From Roseiarcus sp963820775 (lineage in GTDB: Bacteria; Pseudomonadota; Alphaproteobacteria; Rhizobiales; Beijerinckiaceae): a stretch of DNA of 64,000 bases. The notes under the pieces are model-generated. The model had not been told where the DNA came from. It did not search any database and saw only the letters and a list, made by a program, of their open reading frames with translations. Location: the NCBI GenBank assembly GCA_963820775.1, contig CAWGBF010000002.1, positions 306,661-370,660 on the forward strand. Reading direction: 5' to 3'. Made by a program: the position numbers and the translations under genes. Below, piece after piece: positions 27,245 through 35,941 of this stretch (positions are counted from its first letter, which is position 1; each line of letters begins with the position of its first letter).

Positions 27245-28474
27245 ATGAACACACCCAGTCCAGCTCTCACTGATCGTCCCTGTGAGACGAGAGCCAAGGC
27301 AAATCGGGTCAAGACCGCGGCATTGGCTATAGCAGTGTTCGGCACCGCTACGGCTTCAGCACTGGCGCAGAATCTCGAGGCCCAAGAAATTCAACCGGCG
27401 CCGGCGGCGATCGGGGCCGATGTGCCGGCAACCTACTTCGGCCCGCAGCCGTCGCAGGTGCAGCGTGAACTCGTCGGCGAGTATCAGAACCTGAAGTCTG
27501 GCAAGATCGATTTCGACAAGGGAACCATCACCCTCCCTCTCTACCAGGGTGCGATGAAGAGCGGCGAGACGGTCTGGTACATTGTCACCGACACCGACGA
27601 CAAGGGCAACGCTGAGCAACTCGGCCTCAATTATTCGCCGAAATTGACCTTTGCTGACATCGGTCGTGCAGTTCGAAAAGCGACTCTGGACAGCAAGTTC
27701 AAACTGATTTTCGACGTTGGTACGGTCGATTTCTCGCCGAGACGGAGCGTGACGCCGGGCGACGCTCCCAATTTCTTCCCCCCCAAGCAGTTTCAGCCAA
27801 GCGGCGTTGGGGACAAGGATTACACCCCGCTCGTCAAGATCACCAACGCTGGCGAACACATTTATAACGCGCCAGTGGTCGCCTACAACATGTCAGCAGA
27901 TACCCTCAACCAATTCTGTGACGGAAACCCGGACCATAGTCTCGTTCATCAGAAGGTCGTGAGGATCTGCCCGCGCGACCAGACGGTCACGATGATGCTC
28001 ACCACCGGATTTAGTTTCGCCAAGCCGGTGCTTTACCTTTCGACCGAGACCAACAACAAGCTGACCGCGACGTTGGAGGGCGCGACCTACGCACCGGGGC
28101 TGGAGGACATCAACGGCGGCGCCGACGACAGCCTTTTCAGCCCGGTCGAGCGTATTTTCGTGTTCGCCAACGGTCCAACCGGCAAGGACAACCCGCAGCG
28201 TCAGGGCTTGAACAGCGCGCTGTCCGACGGCGGCTCTCCGCTCAACGTGCTTGGCGGCATTCCCACTGTCGCAACCGATTACAGCCCGATCTGGGATCTC
28301 AATCCATCGGTATGGACGCAAAGGGCGATCGAACTCGGCTACCGCTCCCGGATGACCGAGGAATTCTCGATCCTCGGCATGGTGCAGAAGGGCTGGGTCA
28401 CCGGGCTCGACGGCAAGAAGTTCGGATCGGTCGGCTTCGTGGTGAACTGCCCGATCGTCTACCGCTTCCTGTGA
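27245..28474 (+). CDS. Secreted hypothetical protein
   Basis: 409 residues from the ATG at 27245, which has AGGAGCACC upstream. Residues 1-41 form a long signal peptide: charged start, hydrophobic TAALAIAVFGTATASALA, cleavage after ALA. The mature protein has no membrane segment, is rich in beta-type sequence, and contains two cysteines in CDGNPDHSLVHQKVVRICP that could form a disulfide. I do not recognise a domain. It is the first of three exported proteins ending with the haloperoxidase, all on the plus strand, and may share their envelope task. Confidence 0.65.
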   Translation: MNTPSPALTDRPCETRAKANRVKTAALAIAVFGTATASALAQNLEAQEIQPAPAAIGADVPATYFGPQPSQVQRELVGEYQNLKSGKIDFDKGTITLPLYQGAMKSGETVWYIVTDTDDKGNAEQLGLNYSPKLTFADIGRAVRKATLDSKFKLIFDVGTVDFSPRRSVTPGDAPNFFPPKQFQPSGVGDKDYTPLVKITNAGEHIYNAPVVAYNMSADTLNQFCDGNPDHSLVHQKVVRICPRDQTVTMMLTTGFSFAKPVLYLSTETNNKLTATLEGATYAPGLEDINGGADDSLFSPVERIFVFANGPTGKDNPQRQGLNSALSDGGSPLNVLGGIPTVATDYSPIWDLNPSVWTQRAIELGYRSRMTEEFSILGMVQKGWVTGLDGKKFGSVGFVVNCPIVYRFL

Positions 28475-28554
28475 GCGGGCGCCTGAGCTCGGGAGCCTGG
28501 CGCCTCGCCGGGTTCCTTGGTCCCTTTTCGTGGAAAGCCGCTGGAAAAGCTGTC

Positions 28555-29004
28555 ATGCACATCGTCGGGCGCCGCCTTCTCATCTCCTTTGCCGTCACTC
28601 TTGCCGCTGGGCTCGCGCAGAACGCGCTGGCGAGCGAGGCGATCATGCTTCGCGCCGGGCAAGCGACAGGACCGAACGCGATATTCGCCTTCGACAGGGA
28701 CGCGAAGCCCCACAAGATCGTGGTGCGCACAACCCAGGTTGGGGTCGCTGGCTCGCGAATTGAAGTCTTCGTCGATAAGGCCGAGACGCCCGCGTTTCGC
28801 CACCTTTTTGCGGCCGGCGAATGCAAGTTCGGCGTTAGCGGCAGCAAGTGCGAGGTGATCGTCCCAGCGTCCAACCCCGCTTACGCGGCCATCCTCGCTC
28901 AGTTTAAACGCGGCCGTGTAGCCAGGGTCAGCGTTGACGACGCGGGTGTCATGAAGATGGACCAGACGGCCTCGCTCACAGGCTTCACCAAGTCGCTGCG
29001 CTGA
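28555..29004 (+). CDS. Small secreted hypothetical protein
   Basis: 149 residues from the ATG at 28555. Signal peptide of about 26 residues (MHIVGRRLLISFAVTLAAGL, cleavage after ALA). The mature part is a small beta-rich domain with two cysteines 8 residues apart (GECKFGVSGSKCEVIVPASN), likely disulfide-bonded, and ends SLTGFTKSLR. Not recognised. It lies 80 bp after the previous secreted protein and 69 bp before the haloperoxidase, so co-transcription is probable. Confidence 0.65.
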   Translation: MHIVGRRLLISFAVTLAAGLAQNALASEAIMLRAGQATGPNAIFAFDRDAKPHKIVVRTTQVGVAGSRIEVFVDKAETPAFRHLFAAGECKFGVSGSKCEVIVPASNPAYAAILAQFKRGRVARVSVDDAGVMKMDQTASLTGFTKSLR

Positions 29005-29073
29005 AGTCGGGTTTGACGAGGGCGAGGCACGCCGGCGAATGGCCGGGCCGTCGCATCACCGGGAGAAGAGACA

Positions 29074-30963
29074 TTGATCAGGGCTCTTTTGTGCGCCGCG
29101 CTTGGCCTGATCCTCGTGACGCGCGCGTCGACGGCAAGCGCCGCCTCGATTGTAACCGAGTGGCTCGACCAGGCGCTGCCTTATGCGCAGGAAGTGGCCT
29201 GGGAGCCGACGGTCGGTTCGCGGTTTTTCTCTATCCTTCATACGGCGATCTATGACGCCTGGACCGCTTACGATCCCATCGCCGTAGGGGTGGTCTCGGG
29301 GATCGCTCTCAAGGGACGGGGCGGCGCGAACAACGAAGCCAACAAGCGCGAAGCGATCAGTCACGCCGCCTTCACCGTTTTGCGAACGTTTGCGCCACAG
29401 CATCGGCGCGCGCTCATTGAACGGATGCAGGAGCTCGGCTATGATCCGAACGCCGACACGCCTCCGGCCAGGGTCGGGCGGCGGGCCGCTGAGGGCGTTC
29501 TCGCCGACTGCCGCGACGACGGCGCCAACGAAGCCGGCAACTTCGCCGACACGACCGGTTACGCACCACCGGCGTCTGCGGCACCGGACGCCTGGCGGCC
29601 GATCGAGTTGTTCGGAAGGCCGCAGCTTCCGACGACCCCGCAATGGAGCCGCGTCATGCCTTTCTCACTGGCGCGTGCCGATGAGTTCCGCCCCGTTCCG
29701 CCCCCGGCTCCCGGATCCGCCGAATGGTCGCGGCAAATCGATGTGTTGCTCAAGACCAGCGCCGCGCTGACCGACAAAGAGAAGGCGGAGGCGGAATATT
29801 GGGGGATCTTTGGCATGGCTCCCGCGCCGGAGCTGATCGAAATGACCAAATTCGTCTCCAACACGAATGATCTGCGCCTCGACGACGACGTCAAGTTGTT
29901 CCTTATCGCCAGCGACGCGATCTTCGACGCCTCGATCGCCGCATGGGACGCCAAGTATGCCTATGATTATGTGCGCCCGATCACCGCGATTTGCGCGCTC
30001 GGCGACGCGACCATAAGCGCATGGCGACCCCGCTCTCTATCCGAAGCTTTGGCCTCTTCGACGCCGGCCGCGAAGGAGGACGCTGAACATTCCGTCGTCC
30101 TTCCGGCGGGACTTGGAGAGACGCCCGCGGCCGACTGGGAGCCGTATTTGCCCACGCCGCCATTCCCCGGCTACATTTCCGGGCATAGCGCTTTCACCGC
30201 TGCCTGGGCGCGCGCCATGGAGCTGGCGATCGGAAAGCCGGACTTCAATTTCAAGACAACAGTGAGACATCTCTACGTCGAGCAGCGCGAACTGGCTGAG
30301 CCGGTCACGCTGTCCTATCCAACCTTCGCGGCCGCCGCGGAAGCGGCCGGAATATCGCGCATCTGGGCCGGGGTTCACTGGCCGGCGGACAACGAGCGCG
30401 GCCTCGAGCTCGGCCGCGAGGTCGGCGAGAGCGTCTGGCGGCGCGCTGAGCAGTTCGTACTCGGCACGGCGTCCCCAGCCTCCGCCGTATTCGCGGCGCA
30501 GCGCCCGCCCTTCTGGTTCCACGACAATGAAACTTTGGACCACCCCGCCCATTTTGACGCCGCTTCGGGCCTCGCGATCGACTTGCCACCTCAAGGAGCG
30601 GGCGTGTGGCGGAGCATCGTGGCCGACGCGATCCCCGCCGGCGCATACGAACTGAAACTCAAGGCCAAGGCGACCGGGGATGCGCCAATTCGGCTCAAGG
30701 TTGCGATCGAACCGGGCGAGAGATCGCAAGCCCCTCTCGCAGCGGCCGAGGCGGCCATTCCCGCGACTGGCTCCGACAGCGTCGTGACCATTCCGTGGAC
30801 GAGCGACGGAGCCCAATCGTTCAGGGTGTCGATCGAAGCGCGCGCCGATGATGGCGGCGCTCGGCTGCTCGTCTCAGCCATCAAGGCTACACGGGTGTGG
30901 CCGATTGTGGCCGGGTCGCCCCGTTACTACGAGCCGAATTCTGCCGGTCAGCCCAGCCAATAG
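29074..30963 (+). CDS. Vanadium-dependent haloperoxidase-like protein
   Basis: 629 residues from a TTG start at 29074 with GGGAGAAG upstream. Signal peptide residues 1-23 (ALLCAALGLILVTRASTASA). The vanadate/phosphate pocket is complete by motif: KYAYDYVRP with Lys and Arg (about 293-301), PGYISGHSAFTAAW with the SGHS His at about 371, and IWAGVHWPADNERG with His at about 435. This is the PAP2/VHPO superfamily; members oxidise halides with peroxide or act as acid phosphatases. The C-terminal 150 residues form an added beta-sandwich-like domain. An exported location is predicted. Confidence 0.85.
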   Translation: MIRALLCAALGLILVTRASTASAASIVTEWLDQALPYAQEVAWEPTVGSRFFSILHTAIYDAWTAYDPIAVGVVSGIALKGRGGANNEANKREAISHAAFTVLRTFAPQHRRALIERMQELGYDPNADTPPARVGRRAAEGVLADCRDDGANEAGNFADTTGYAPPASAAPDAWRPIELFGRPQLPTTPQWSRVMPFSLARADEFRPVPPPAPGSAEWSRQIDVLLKTSAALTDKEKAEAEYWGIFGMAPAPELIEMTKFVSNTNDLRLDDDVKLFLIASDAIFDASIAAWDAKYAYDYVRPITAICALGDATISAWRPRSLSEALASSTPAAKEDAEHSVVLPAGLGETPAADWEPYLPTPPFPGYISGHSAFTAAWARAMELAIGKPDFNFKTTVRHLYVEQRELAEPVTLSYPTFAAAAEAAGISRIWAGVHWPADNERGLELGREVGESVWRRAEQFVLGTASPASAVFAAQRPPFWFHDNETLDHPAHFDAASGLAIDLPPQGAGVWRSIVADAIPAGAYELKLKAKATGDAPIRLKVAIEPGERSQAPLAAAEAAIPATGSDSVVTIPWTSDGAQSFRVSIEARADDGGARLLVSAIKATRVWPIVAGSPRYYEPNSAGQPSQ

Positions 30964-31165
30964 CGACCCAGTCCAGTGACTATGCGGATGCGAATCCTGA
31001 AGGAGTTTGTGGGCGTTCGGGAAGAGCGGTCGGGAAAAGCTCCGGCGGATTGGGGGTTACGGTCGCAGGCTGAGGAACGAATGGCGCTTCTTTTACAGGA
31101 GAGTGGCGTTTCAAAAGGAGAGCAGCCATGTTCTCGAACGATGTGAGCGCCACAAAGACAGCAAA

Positions 31166-31330
31166 ATGAGCGTTTTACCTTCACTCCTGGAATTTGCCGA
31201 CGCTCGGTTGCTTCAGGTTGCGCCGACTCGGCGACCAACACCGGCCGCCGAACACAAAGCCGAAGACCGAGAACTCTCAGCGTTGATGCGCGCCGCTCAG
31301 CATGGCGACCGGGCTGCCTACACGCGCAGC
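31166..31330 (+). pseudogene. N-terminal fragment of an ECF-type sigma factor
   Basis: From the ATG at 31166 the frame reads MSVLPSLLEFADARLL and then ELSALMRAAQHGDRAAY, a typical start of sigma region 2 in extracytoplasmic-function sigma factors. Coding sequence stops at 31330, where the IS6 terminal repeat begins. No continuation is found beyond the IS at 32143. The truncated piece lacks all DNA-binding parts. Confidence 0.55.
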
Positions 31331-32142
31331 GGTGTCAGAGCAAATTCTCGGGCTGTCCCGGCTGTGTTAGCCTCGGCGCATGAGCAATCCGTTCCGATAT
31401 TTCAACAGCTCGCCAGAGGTCATCCGCCTGGTCGTGATGATGTACGTGCGATACCCGCTATCGCTGCGCAACGTCGAGGATCTGTTGGCCGAGCGCGGGA
31501 TTGACATCAGCCACGAGACCGTCCGGTTCTGGTGGAACAGGTTTGGTCCGATGTTCGCCGCCGAGATTCGTAAGCGACGCGTCGCGCACATACGCGGCTA
31601 TCCGCGGTGGCGCTGGCACTTGGATGAGGTGTTCGTGAAGGTCAACGGTAAGCTCTGCAATCTGTGGCGCGCCGTCGACCATGAGGGCGAGGTCTTGGAG
31701 GCCGTGGTCACCGCGAGGCGGGACAAAAGCGCGGCGCTGAAGCTTCTCAAGCGGATTATGAAGAAACACGGGGCTCCTCGCAGCATCGTCACCGATGGGC
31801 TTCGGGCATATTCGGCGGCGATGAACGATATCGGTGTTGCCGCCGAGCGGCACGAGGTCGGCGGTCGGCTCAACAATCGGGCGGAGAATTCGCATCAGCC
31901 GTTTCGGCGACGCGAACGGGCGATGCAGCGGTTTCGAAGTCCGAAGACGCTACAGAAGTTCAGCTCAGTTCACGCCCAGGTGCACAACCAATTCAATCAG
32001 GAGCGCCATCTCGTCACGAGGCAAGTCTACAAGCAGAGACGCTCTGCTGCCTTGGCCGAGTGGCGCGCCCTCGCGGCATAGATCGCCGCTCGCGAGATGG
32101 CGGTCGCGCTGCACGTCGACGAACCTCCGTTACTTTGACACC
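31331..32142 (+). mobile_element. IS6-family insertion sequence
   Basis: An 812-bp element. Left end GGTGTCAGAGCAAA and right end (inverted) GGTGTCAAAGTAA form imperfect terminal repeats. It carries one intact transposase. Flanking octamers (CGCGCAGC and GCCGTCAA) differ, so there is no target duplication and the element has been involved in a rearrangement. It truncates the sigma-factor gene on its left. Confidence 0.8.
31380..32081 (+). CDS. IS6-family transposase
   Basis: 233 residues, full length for the family. The N-terminal helix-turn-helix region contains SLRNVEDLLAERGIDISHETVRFW. The DDE core is complete: WHLDEVFV (first Asp), SIVTDGLRAY (second Asp) and NRAENSHQPFRRRERAMQRF (Glu). 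It catalyses replicative transposition. Fragments of related transposases are found at 41340-41399 with 43263-43640 and at 56722-56950, but this is the only intact one in the window. Confidence 0.92.
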   Translation: MSNPFRYFNSSPEVIRLVVMMYVRYPLSLRNVEDLLAERGIDISHETVRFWWNRFGPMFAAEIRKRRVAHIRGYPRWRWHLDEVFVKVNGKLCNLWRAVDHEGEVLEAVVTARRDKSAALKLLKRIMKKHGAPRSIVTDGLRAYSAAMNDIGVAAERHEVGGRLNNRAENSHQPFRRRERAMQRFRSPKTLQKFSSVHAQVHNQFNQERHLVTRQVYKQRRSAALAEWRALAA

Positions 32143-32197
32143 GCCGTCAATTGGGAGCTCTTCGGGGTGTCGAAGCCTCCCGCTATTTTCTGCGCTA

Positions 32198-33247
32198 GAG
32201 CATCGGACGGTCAGATTGAATTGTCGGGATTCCGGCGGGGATGAGAATGTGATTCACTTCCGGTTGGAGGTGATTTGCGATGCCGAAGCCCTATTCGATG
32301 GATCTTCGCGAGCGTGTGGTGGACTACGTCGAGGCTGGGCATTCGCGGCGCGCCGCGGCGGCCCGTTTCGGGGTATCGCCCTCGTTTGTGATCAATTTGA
32401 TGACGGCTTTTCGGGAGCGCGGGGCGGTTACGCCCAAGGCGCTCGGCGGCTGGCGACACAGCAAGCTCGACCCGCACCGCGTCTTCATCCTGCGTCGCGT
32501 GGCGGAGAAGGACGACATCAGTATGCCGGAACTGGCCGGCGAACTCCATGCCGCCAGCGGAGTGAAAGCCGATCCCGCCTCGCTGTCGCGCTGGCTGATC
32601 CGCAACGGCCTGAGCTTTAAAAAAAAGCCTTCAGGCCAGCGAATGCGATCGGGACGACGTGCGCCAGGCGCGCGAGGCGTGGCAGGCTGAACGACAGCCC
32701 AAGATGCGGACCGAGCCGCATCGGCTGGTCTTCATCGACGAAACGGGAACCAACACGAAGATGACTCGTGCGCGCGGACGCTGCGAGAGGGGCAAGCGCC
32801 TTCGCTCCAAGGCCCCCTTTGGCCATTGGAAGACCCAGACTTTCGTCGCCGGACTGCGCTGCGGCGCCCTGACCGCGCCGTGGGTCATCGACGCGCCGAT
32901 GGACCGGACGATCTTCGAGACCTACGTGCGCACCCAACTCGTCCCAACGCTGCAAGAGGGCGACATCGTCATCCTGGACAATCTGCCCGCCCACAAAAGC
33001 CCGACCGCTGAACAAGCCATCCGGGAGCGAGGCGCTTGGCTGCTGTTTCTGCCGCCCTACAGCCCCGACCTCAACCCCATCGAAATGGCCTTCGCCAAAC
33101 TCAAGGCGCATCTCCGCGCCATGGCCATGCGCACCATCGACGAACTCTGGAAGGCCATCGGGCAAATCTGCGATCTGTTCCTCCCAGAGGAATGCGCAAA
33201 CTACTTCGAAGCCGCAGGATGTGGATTCAAATGACCGTCCGAGGCTC
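32198..33247 (+). mobile_element. IS630-family insertion sequence
   Basis: A 1050-bp element bounded by inverted repeats GAGCATCGGACGGTCA (32198-32213) and its partner TGACCGTCCGAGGCTC (33232-33247), and by TA dinucleotides (32196-32197 and 33248-33249), the duplicated target of this family. It sits between the IS6 element and the second recombinase module. Confidence 0.9.
32280..33234 (+). CDS. IS630 transposase, two frames joined at an A8 run
   Basis: Frame 1 starts at 32280 (MPKPYSMDLRERVVDYVEAG), a helix-turn-helix domain, and would end at 32690. Frame 2 carries the DDE catalytic half: VFIDETGTNTKM, IVILDNLPAHKS, and PPYSPDLNPIEMAFAKLK, ending at 33234. Frame 2 is open upstream to the run of eight A at 32619-32626; joining there gives LSFKK-SLQASECDRDDVRQ, the normal continuation of the family. 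Many IS630 elements make the full enzyme by frameshifting or transcriptional slippage at such a run, so this is probably functional and not broken. Confidence 0.85.
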
Positions 33248-33411
33248 TAGCCTTAGGCTCCTTTCTCCGACGGGCAGCTGAGGTGACGACGAAGGTCCTT
33301 TCCTCTTCCCCGATATCGAGAGGCGGCCCGGCGAAACGCAACTGCTCCGCCGTGCGGGCGAGCCCCAAGCGGCGGATCCAGCTCGAGATCTCCGCACCGA
33401 GATGGCCATCA

Positions 33412-33590
33412 GTTCGAATCCCCTCAGCTCCACCAGGAAGTCCGCGCAAATCGACGTGATTTCCTACGCCACAGGATAGCACGACATTTCCGTAGCTTGC
33501 CTCGCCAAGGACCGGTCTCAGTAGGGGTCCGGCGATTCTCGAGGGCAATTCCTGGCGCGTCTTGCCGAAAGTCTCTGGCCGCAAAATTCC
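33412..33590 (+). repeat. att-like repeat copy B with tRNA/tmRNA 3' end
   Basis: Positions 33412-33435 are a tRNA- or tmRNA-type 3' end (TTCGAAT loop, CAGCTCC acceptor strand, ACCA), identical over 24 bases to copy C at 1323-1346 on the other strand. The bases before the loop do not form a T-stem, so the RNA gene itself is absent. The following 150 bp match copies A and C. It lies just downstream of the 3' end of the intact serine recombinase. Confidence 0.65.
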
Positions 33591-33732
33591 GTTTCCAAGG
33601 TTGCTCTTTGCCAGATGTCCACCGCGCCCGATTTCGAATGGACCTTGGGGGTTCGAACCTCGACACTCGACCGGTTGGGATGGATGGATCACCCCTCGCG
33701 TGAAGACAAGCGAGGAAGGGCGGATCGTTTCC

Positions 33733-35322
33733 TTACGCTTGGGCCGGCGCCTGGAGTTCGAGCGCGCGCCACTGGTCCGGCCAGGTCATCGGCAGGCCGA
33801 CGAGACGCTTCAGGCCAAAGCCGCGCGGCAGGCGTCCCTCGACTGCCGCCTTGACGATCTCCGGCGCGAGGAAAGCGAGCGACAGGGTCATCCGGATCGA
33901 GCGGTCCGTCTTGCCCTCTCGCGAAGCGATCGACTCCAAAGCCAGACGGGGATTAGAGAGAAGTTCGTCCAGCCAGCGATGCGCGTCGCGAAGATGTTCG
34001 ATCAGGATCGCGCGGGCGTTAGCACGCATCGGGCGGCCATAGGCCTTCCCATCATTTGCTCCCTGAATGATCTCGCGCTTGCGATAGGGTGAGGGCCGTG
34101 TCCAGGGAAGCGTCAGAATCCTCGCGCTGTCGGTCCCCTCCGCAACCTCCGACAGTTGGATTCGGATCGTCGCGCCGCCGATCACCACACGATCGATCAG
34201 GTTGCGAATGTCGGTTTGCGACGTGGCGTGGATCGAGGACGGCTTGGCAATGGCGTCAGTGACGAGCGCTTCGACGTCGACGGCCGGAACGCGGGTGACC
34301 GAACCCGCTTTGCTCTTGTCGCCTTGCAGAGCCGCCTGCGAGACATAATAGCGCCAGCGCTTGGAGCCCTTCCTGGCCCAGGTCGGGCTCATCCGATTGC
34401 CGCTGTCGTCATAGAGCTTGCCTGCGAGCAGCGCATCGGACGATTGGCGCGTTCTCTTAGTCGTCGCAGCGCCCAGATGATCGCCCAGGCTTTGCTGGAC
34501 CCCGTCCCATAGGTCTTGACTCACGATTGGCTCATGTTGTCCTTCGTGGACTTGGCCCTTATGGGCGATCCGGCCAACGTAAATCGGGTTCGACAAGAGC
34601 TTATAGACATGCCCCCGGCTGAGCAGGCCGCCGCCGGTCGAGCGGCCACCGCCATCGATGCGGATCGGAATCCGAAACCCCTCCGAGTCGAGTTGCTGTT
34701 TGAGGCGAACGACGGTTCCCGCCTCCAGATAGCGGCGGAACAAGGACCGCACGATTGCTGCATGATCCTCGACGATGCGCAGGGCGCGATCCTCGACCCG
34801 GTAGCCCAGCGGGACTACGCCGCCCATCCACATTCCCTTCATCTTTGAAGCGGCGATCTTGTCCCGAATCCGCTCGCCCGTGACCTCCCGCTCGAACTGG
34901 GCGAAGGACAGCAGCACATTGAGGGTCAGCCGGCCCATGCTGGTCGTGGTGTTGAAGGACTGGGTCACCGAAACGAAGGAGACGCCATGGGCATCGAACG
35001 TCTCGACCAGCTTGGCGAAATCGGCGAGCGAGCGGGTCAGCCGATCGACCTTATAGACGACGATCACGTCGATCCGTCTTGCCTGCACATCAATGAGCAG
35101 CTTCTGCAGAGCCGGGCGAACCATTGAGCCGCCGGAGAAGCCGCCGTCGTCGTAACGATCCCGAACCGGTCGCCACCCCTCGTGTGCTTGGCTCTTGATG
35201 TAGGCTTCGCACGCTTCCCGCTGGGCGTCGAGGGAATTGAAATCCTGCTCAAGCCCTTGGTCGGTCGAGACGCGCGTATAGATGGCGCTACGCAAGCTGT
35301 GTCTGGCCGTGTGATCTTTCAT
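33733..35322 (-). CDS. Large serine recombinase, copy 2 (intact)
   Basis: 529 residues. Catalytic resolvase-type domain residues about 10-150: IYTRVSTDQGLEQDFNS with the nucleophilic Ser, then DVIVVYKVDRLTRS and the FAQFEREVTGERIRDKI helix. The recombinase domain follows (PIYVGRIAHKGQVHEGQ), then a zinc-ribbon region that here lacks a clear CxxC pair. C-terminal third: SQTDIRNLIDRVVIGG onward. It would cut and exchange DNA at two attachment sites. It overlaps DUF2924 by 4 bp (ATGA). This is the only complete recombinase of the two modules, so it could act on the att-like repeats of both. Confidence 0.9.
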   Translation of the reverse strand: MKDHTARHSLRSAIYTRVSTDQGLEQDFNSLDAQREACEAYIKSQAHEGWRPVRDRYDDGGFSGGSMVRPALQKLLIDVQARRIDVIVVYKVDRLTRSLADFAKLVETFDAHGVSFVSVTQSFNTTTSMGRLTLNVLLSFAQFEREVTGERIRDKIAASKMKGMWMGGVVPLGYRVEDRALRIVEDHAAIVRSLFRRYLEAGTVVRLKQQLDSEGFRIPIRIDGGGRSTGGGLLSRGHVYKLLSNPIYVGRIAHKGQVHEGQHEPIVSQDLWDGVQQSLGDHLGAATTKRTRQSSDALLAGKLYDDSGNRMSPTWARKGSKRWRYYVSQAALQGDKSKAGSVTRVPAVDVEALVTDAIAKPSSIHATSQTDIRNLIDRVVIGGATIRIQLSEVAEGTDSARILTLPWTRPSPYRKREIIQGANDGKAYGRPMRANARAILIEHLRDAHRWLDELLSNPRLALESIASREGKTDRSIRMTLSLAFLAPEIVKAAVEGRLPRGFGLKRLVGLPMTWPDQWRALELQAPAQA

Positions 35323-35936
35323 GCCGACGCCTCCCCAACCGACGCGCCATTCGCTCGATAGGAGGCGGTCCTATTTCTGCTCTTTCGGCGATCCCCGCCC
35401 GCGTCTGCCGCGGGAGTTTTTCCCTGGCGCAGCCCGAAGAAGCGATGGCCGTTCCAGTTGGTCCCGGTCATCGCTTTGGCGATCTGGGACAGGCTGCCGA
35501 AGGTCTGACCGTTCCAAGCGAAGCCCTCTTCCAAGATCATGACCCGCTCGAGCTGGCCCTTCCATTGACGCACGAGCAGCGCGCCGATCCTCAAACGAAC
35601 CCCTTCTCGCGTTTGAGGCGCGCGGCAGTCGAAAGGAGCGCCGACGCCATCCTCGTTCCCAGAGCGAAGGATCCTTCGGATCGTTTTGTCGAGATCGCCG
35701 AACGCGCTGGACTGGAGCCGGTAGGCCAGCACTTTCATCAGGAGCCAGCGTGGAAGATGGGCGGGCGGCTCGCCCCCTAAGTGGGCGCGCCATTGACGGC
35801 GCAACCCACCGAGATCGAGGCCTTCGAGGTTGGCGATGATCGACGGAAGAGAAGCATCGAGCGGCAGCGAAGTTCCCGTCGCTGCCGCCACCGGACGCTT
35901 CGGCGCCTGCCCGGAGTTGGCGCGCGCTTGGATCAT
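35319..35936 (-). CDS. DUF2924 domain protein, copy 2
   Basis: 205 residues from the ATG at 35936 (MIQARANSGQAPKRP); the upstream open frame to 36140 is antisense to DUF3489 and was not used. Same conserved blocks as copy 1: LRRQWRAHLGGEPPAHL, WLLMKVLAYRLQ and GFAWNGQTFGSLSQIAKAMTG. Coupled by 4 bp overlap to the recombinase. It diverges from copy 1 mainly in the first 30 and last 25 residues. Confidence 0.85.
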   Translation of the reverse strand: MIQARANSGQAPKRPVAAATGTSLPLDASLPSIIANLEGLDLGGLRRQWRAHLGGEPPAHLPRWLLMKVLAYRLQSSAFGDLDKTIRRILRSGNEDGVGAPFDCRAPQTREGVRLRIGALLVRQWKGQLERVMILEEGFAWNGQTFGSLSQIAKAMTGTNWNGHRFFGLRQGKTPAADAGGDRRKSRNRTASYRANGASVGEASA

Positions 35937-35941
35937 GCCGA

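Noticed and set aside
33412..33435. Complete tRNA or tmRNA gene at the att-like repeat
   Set aside because: Only T-loop and acceptor 3' strand are present; upstream bases do not form T-stem, anticodon arm or 5' acceptor strand.
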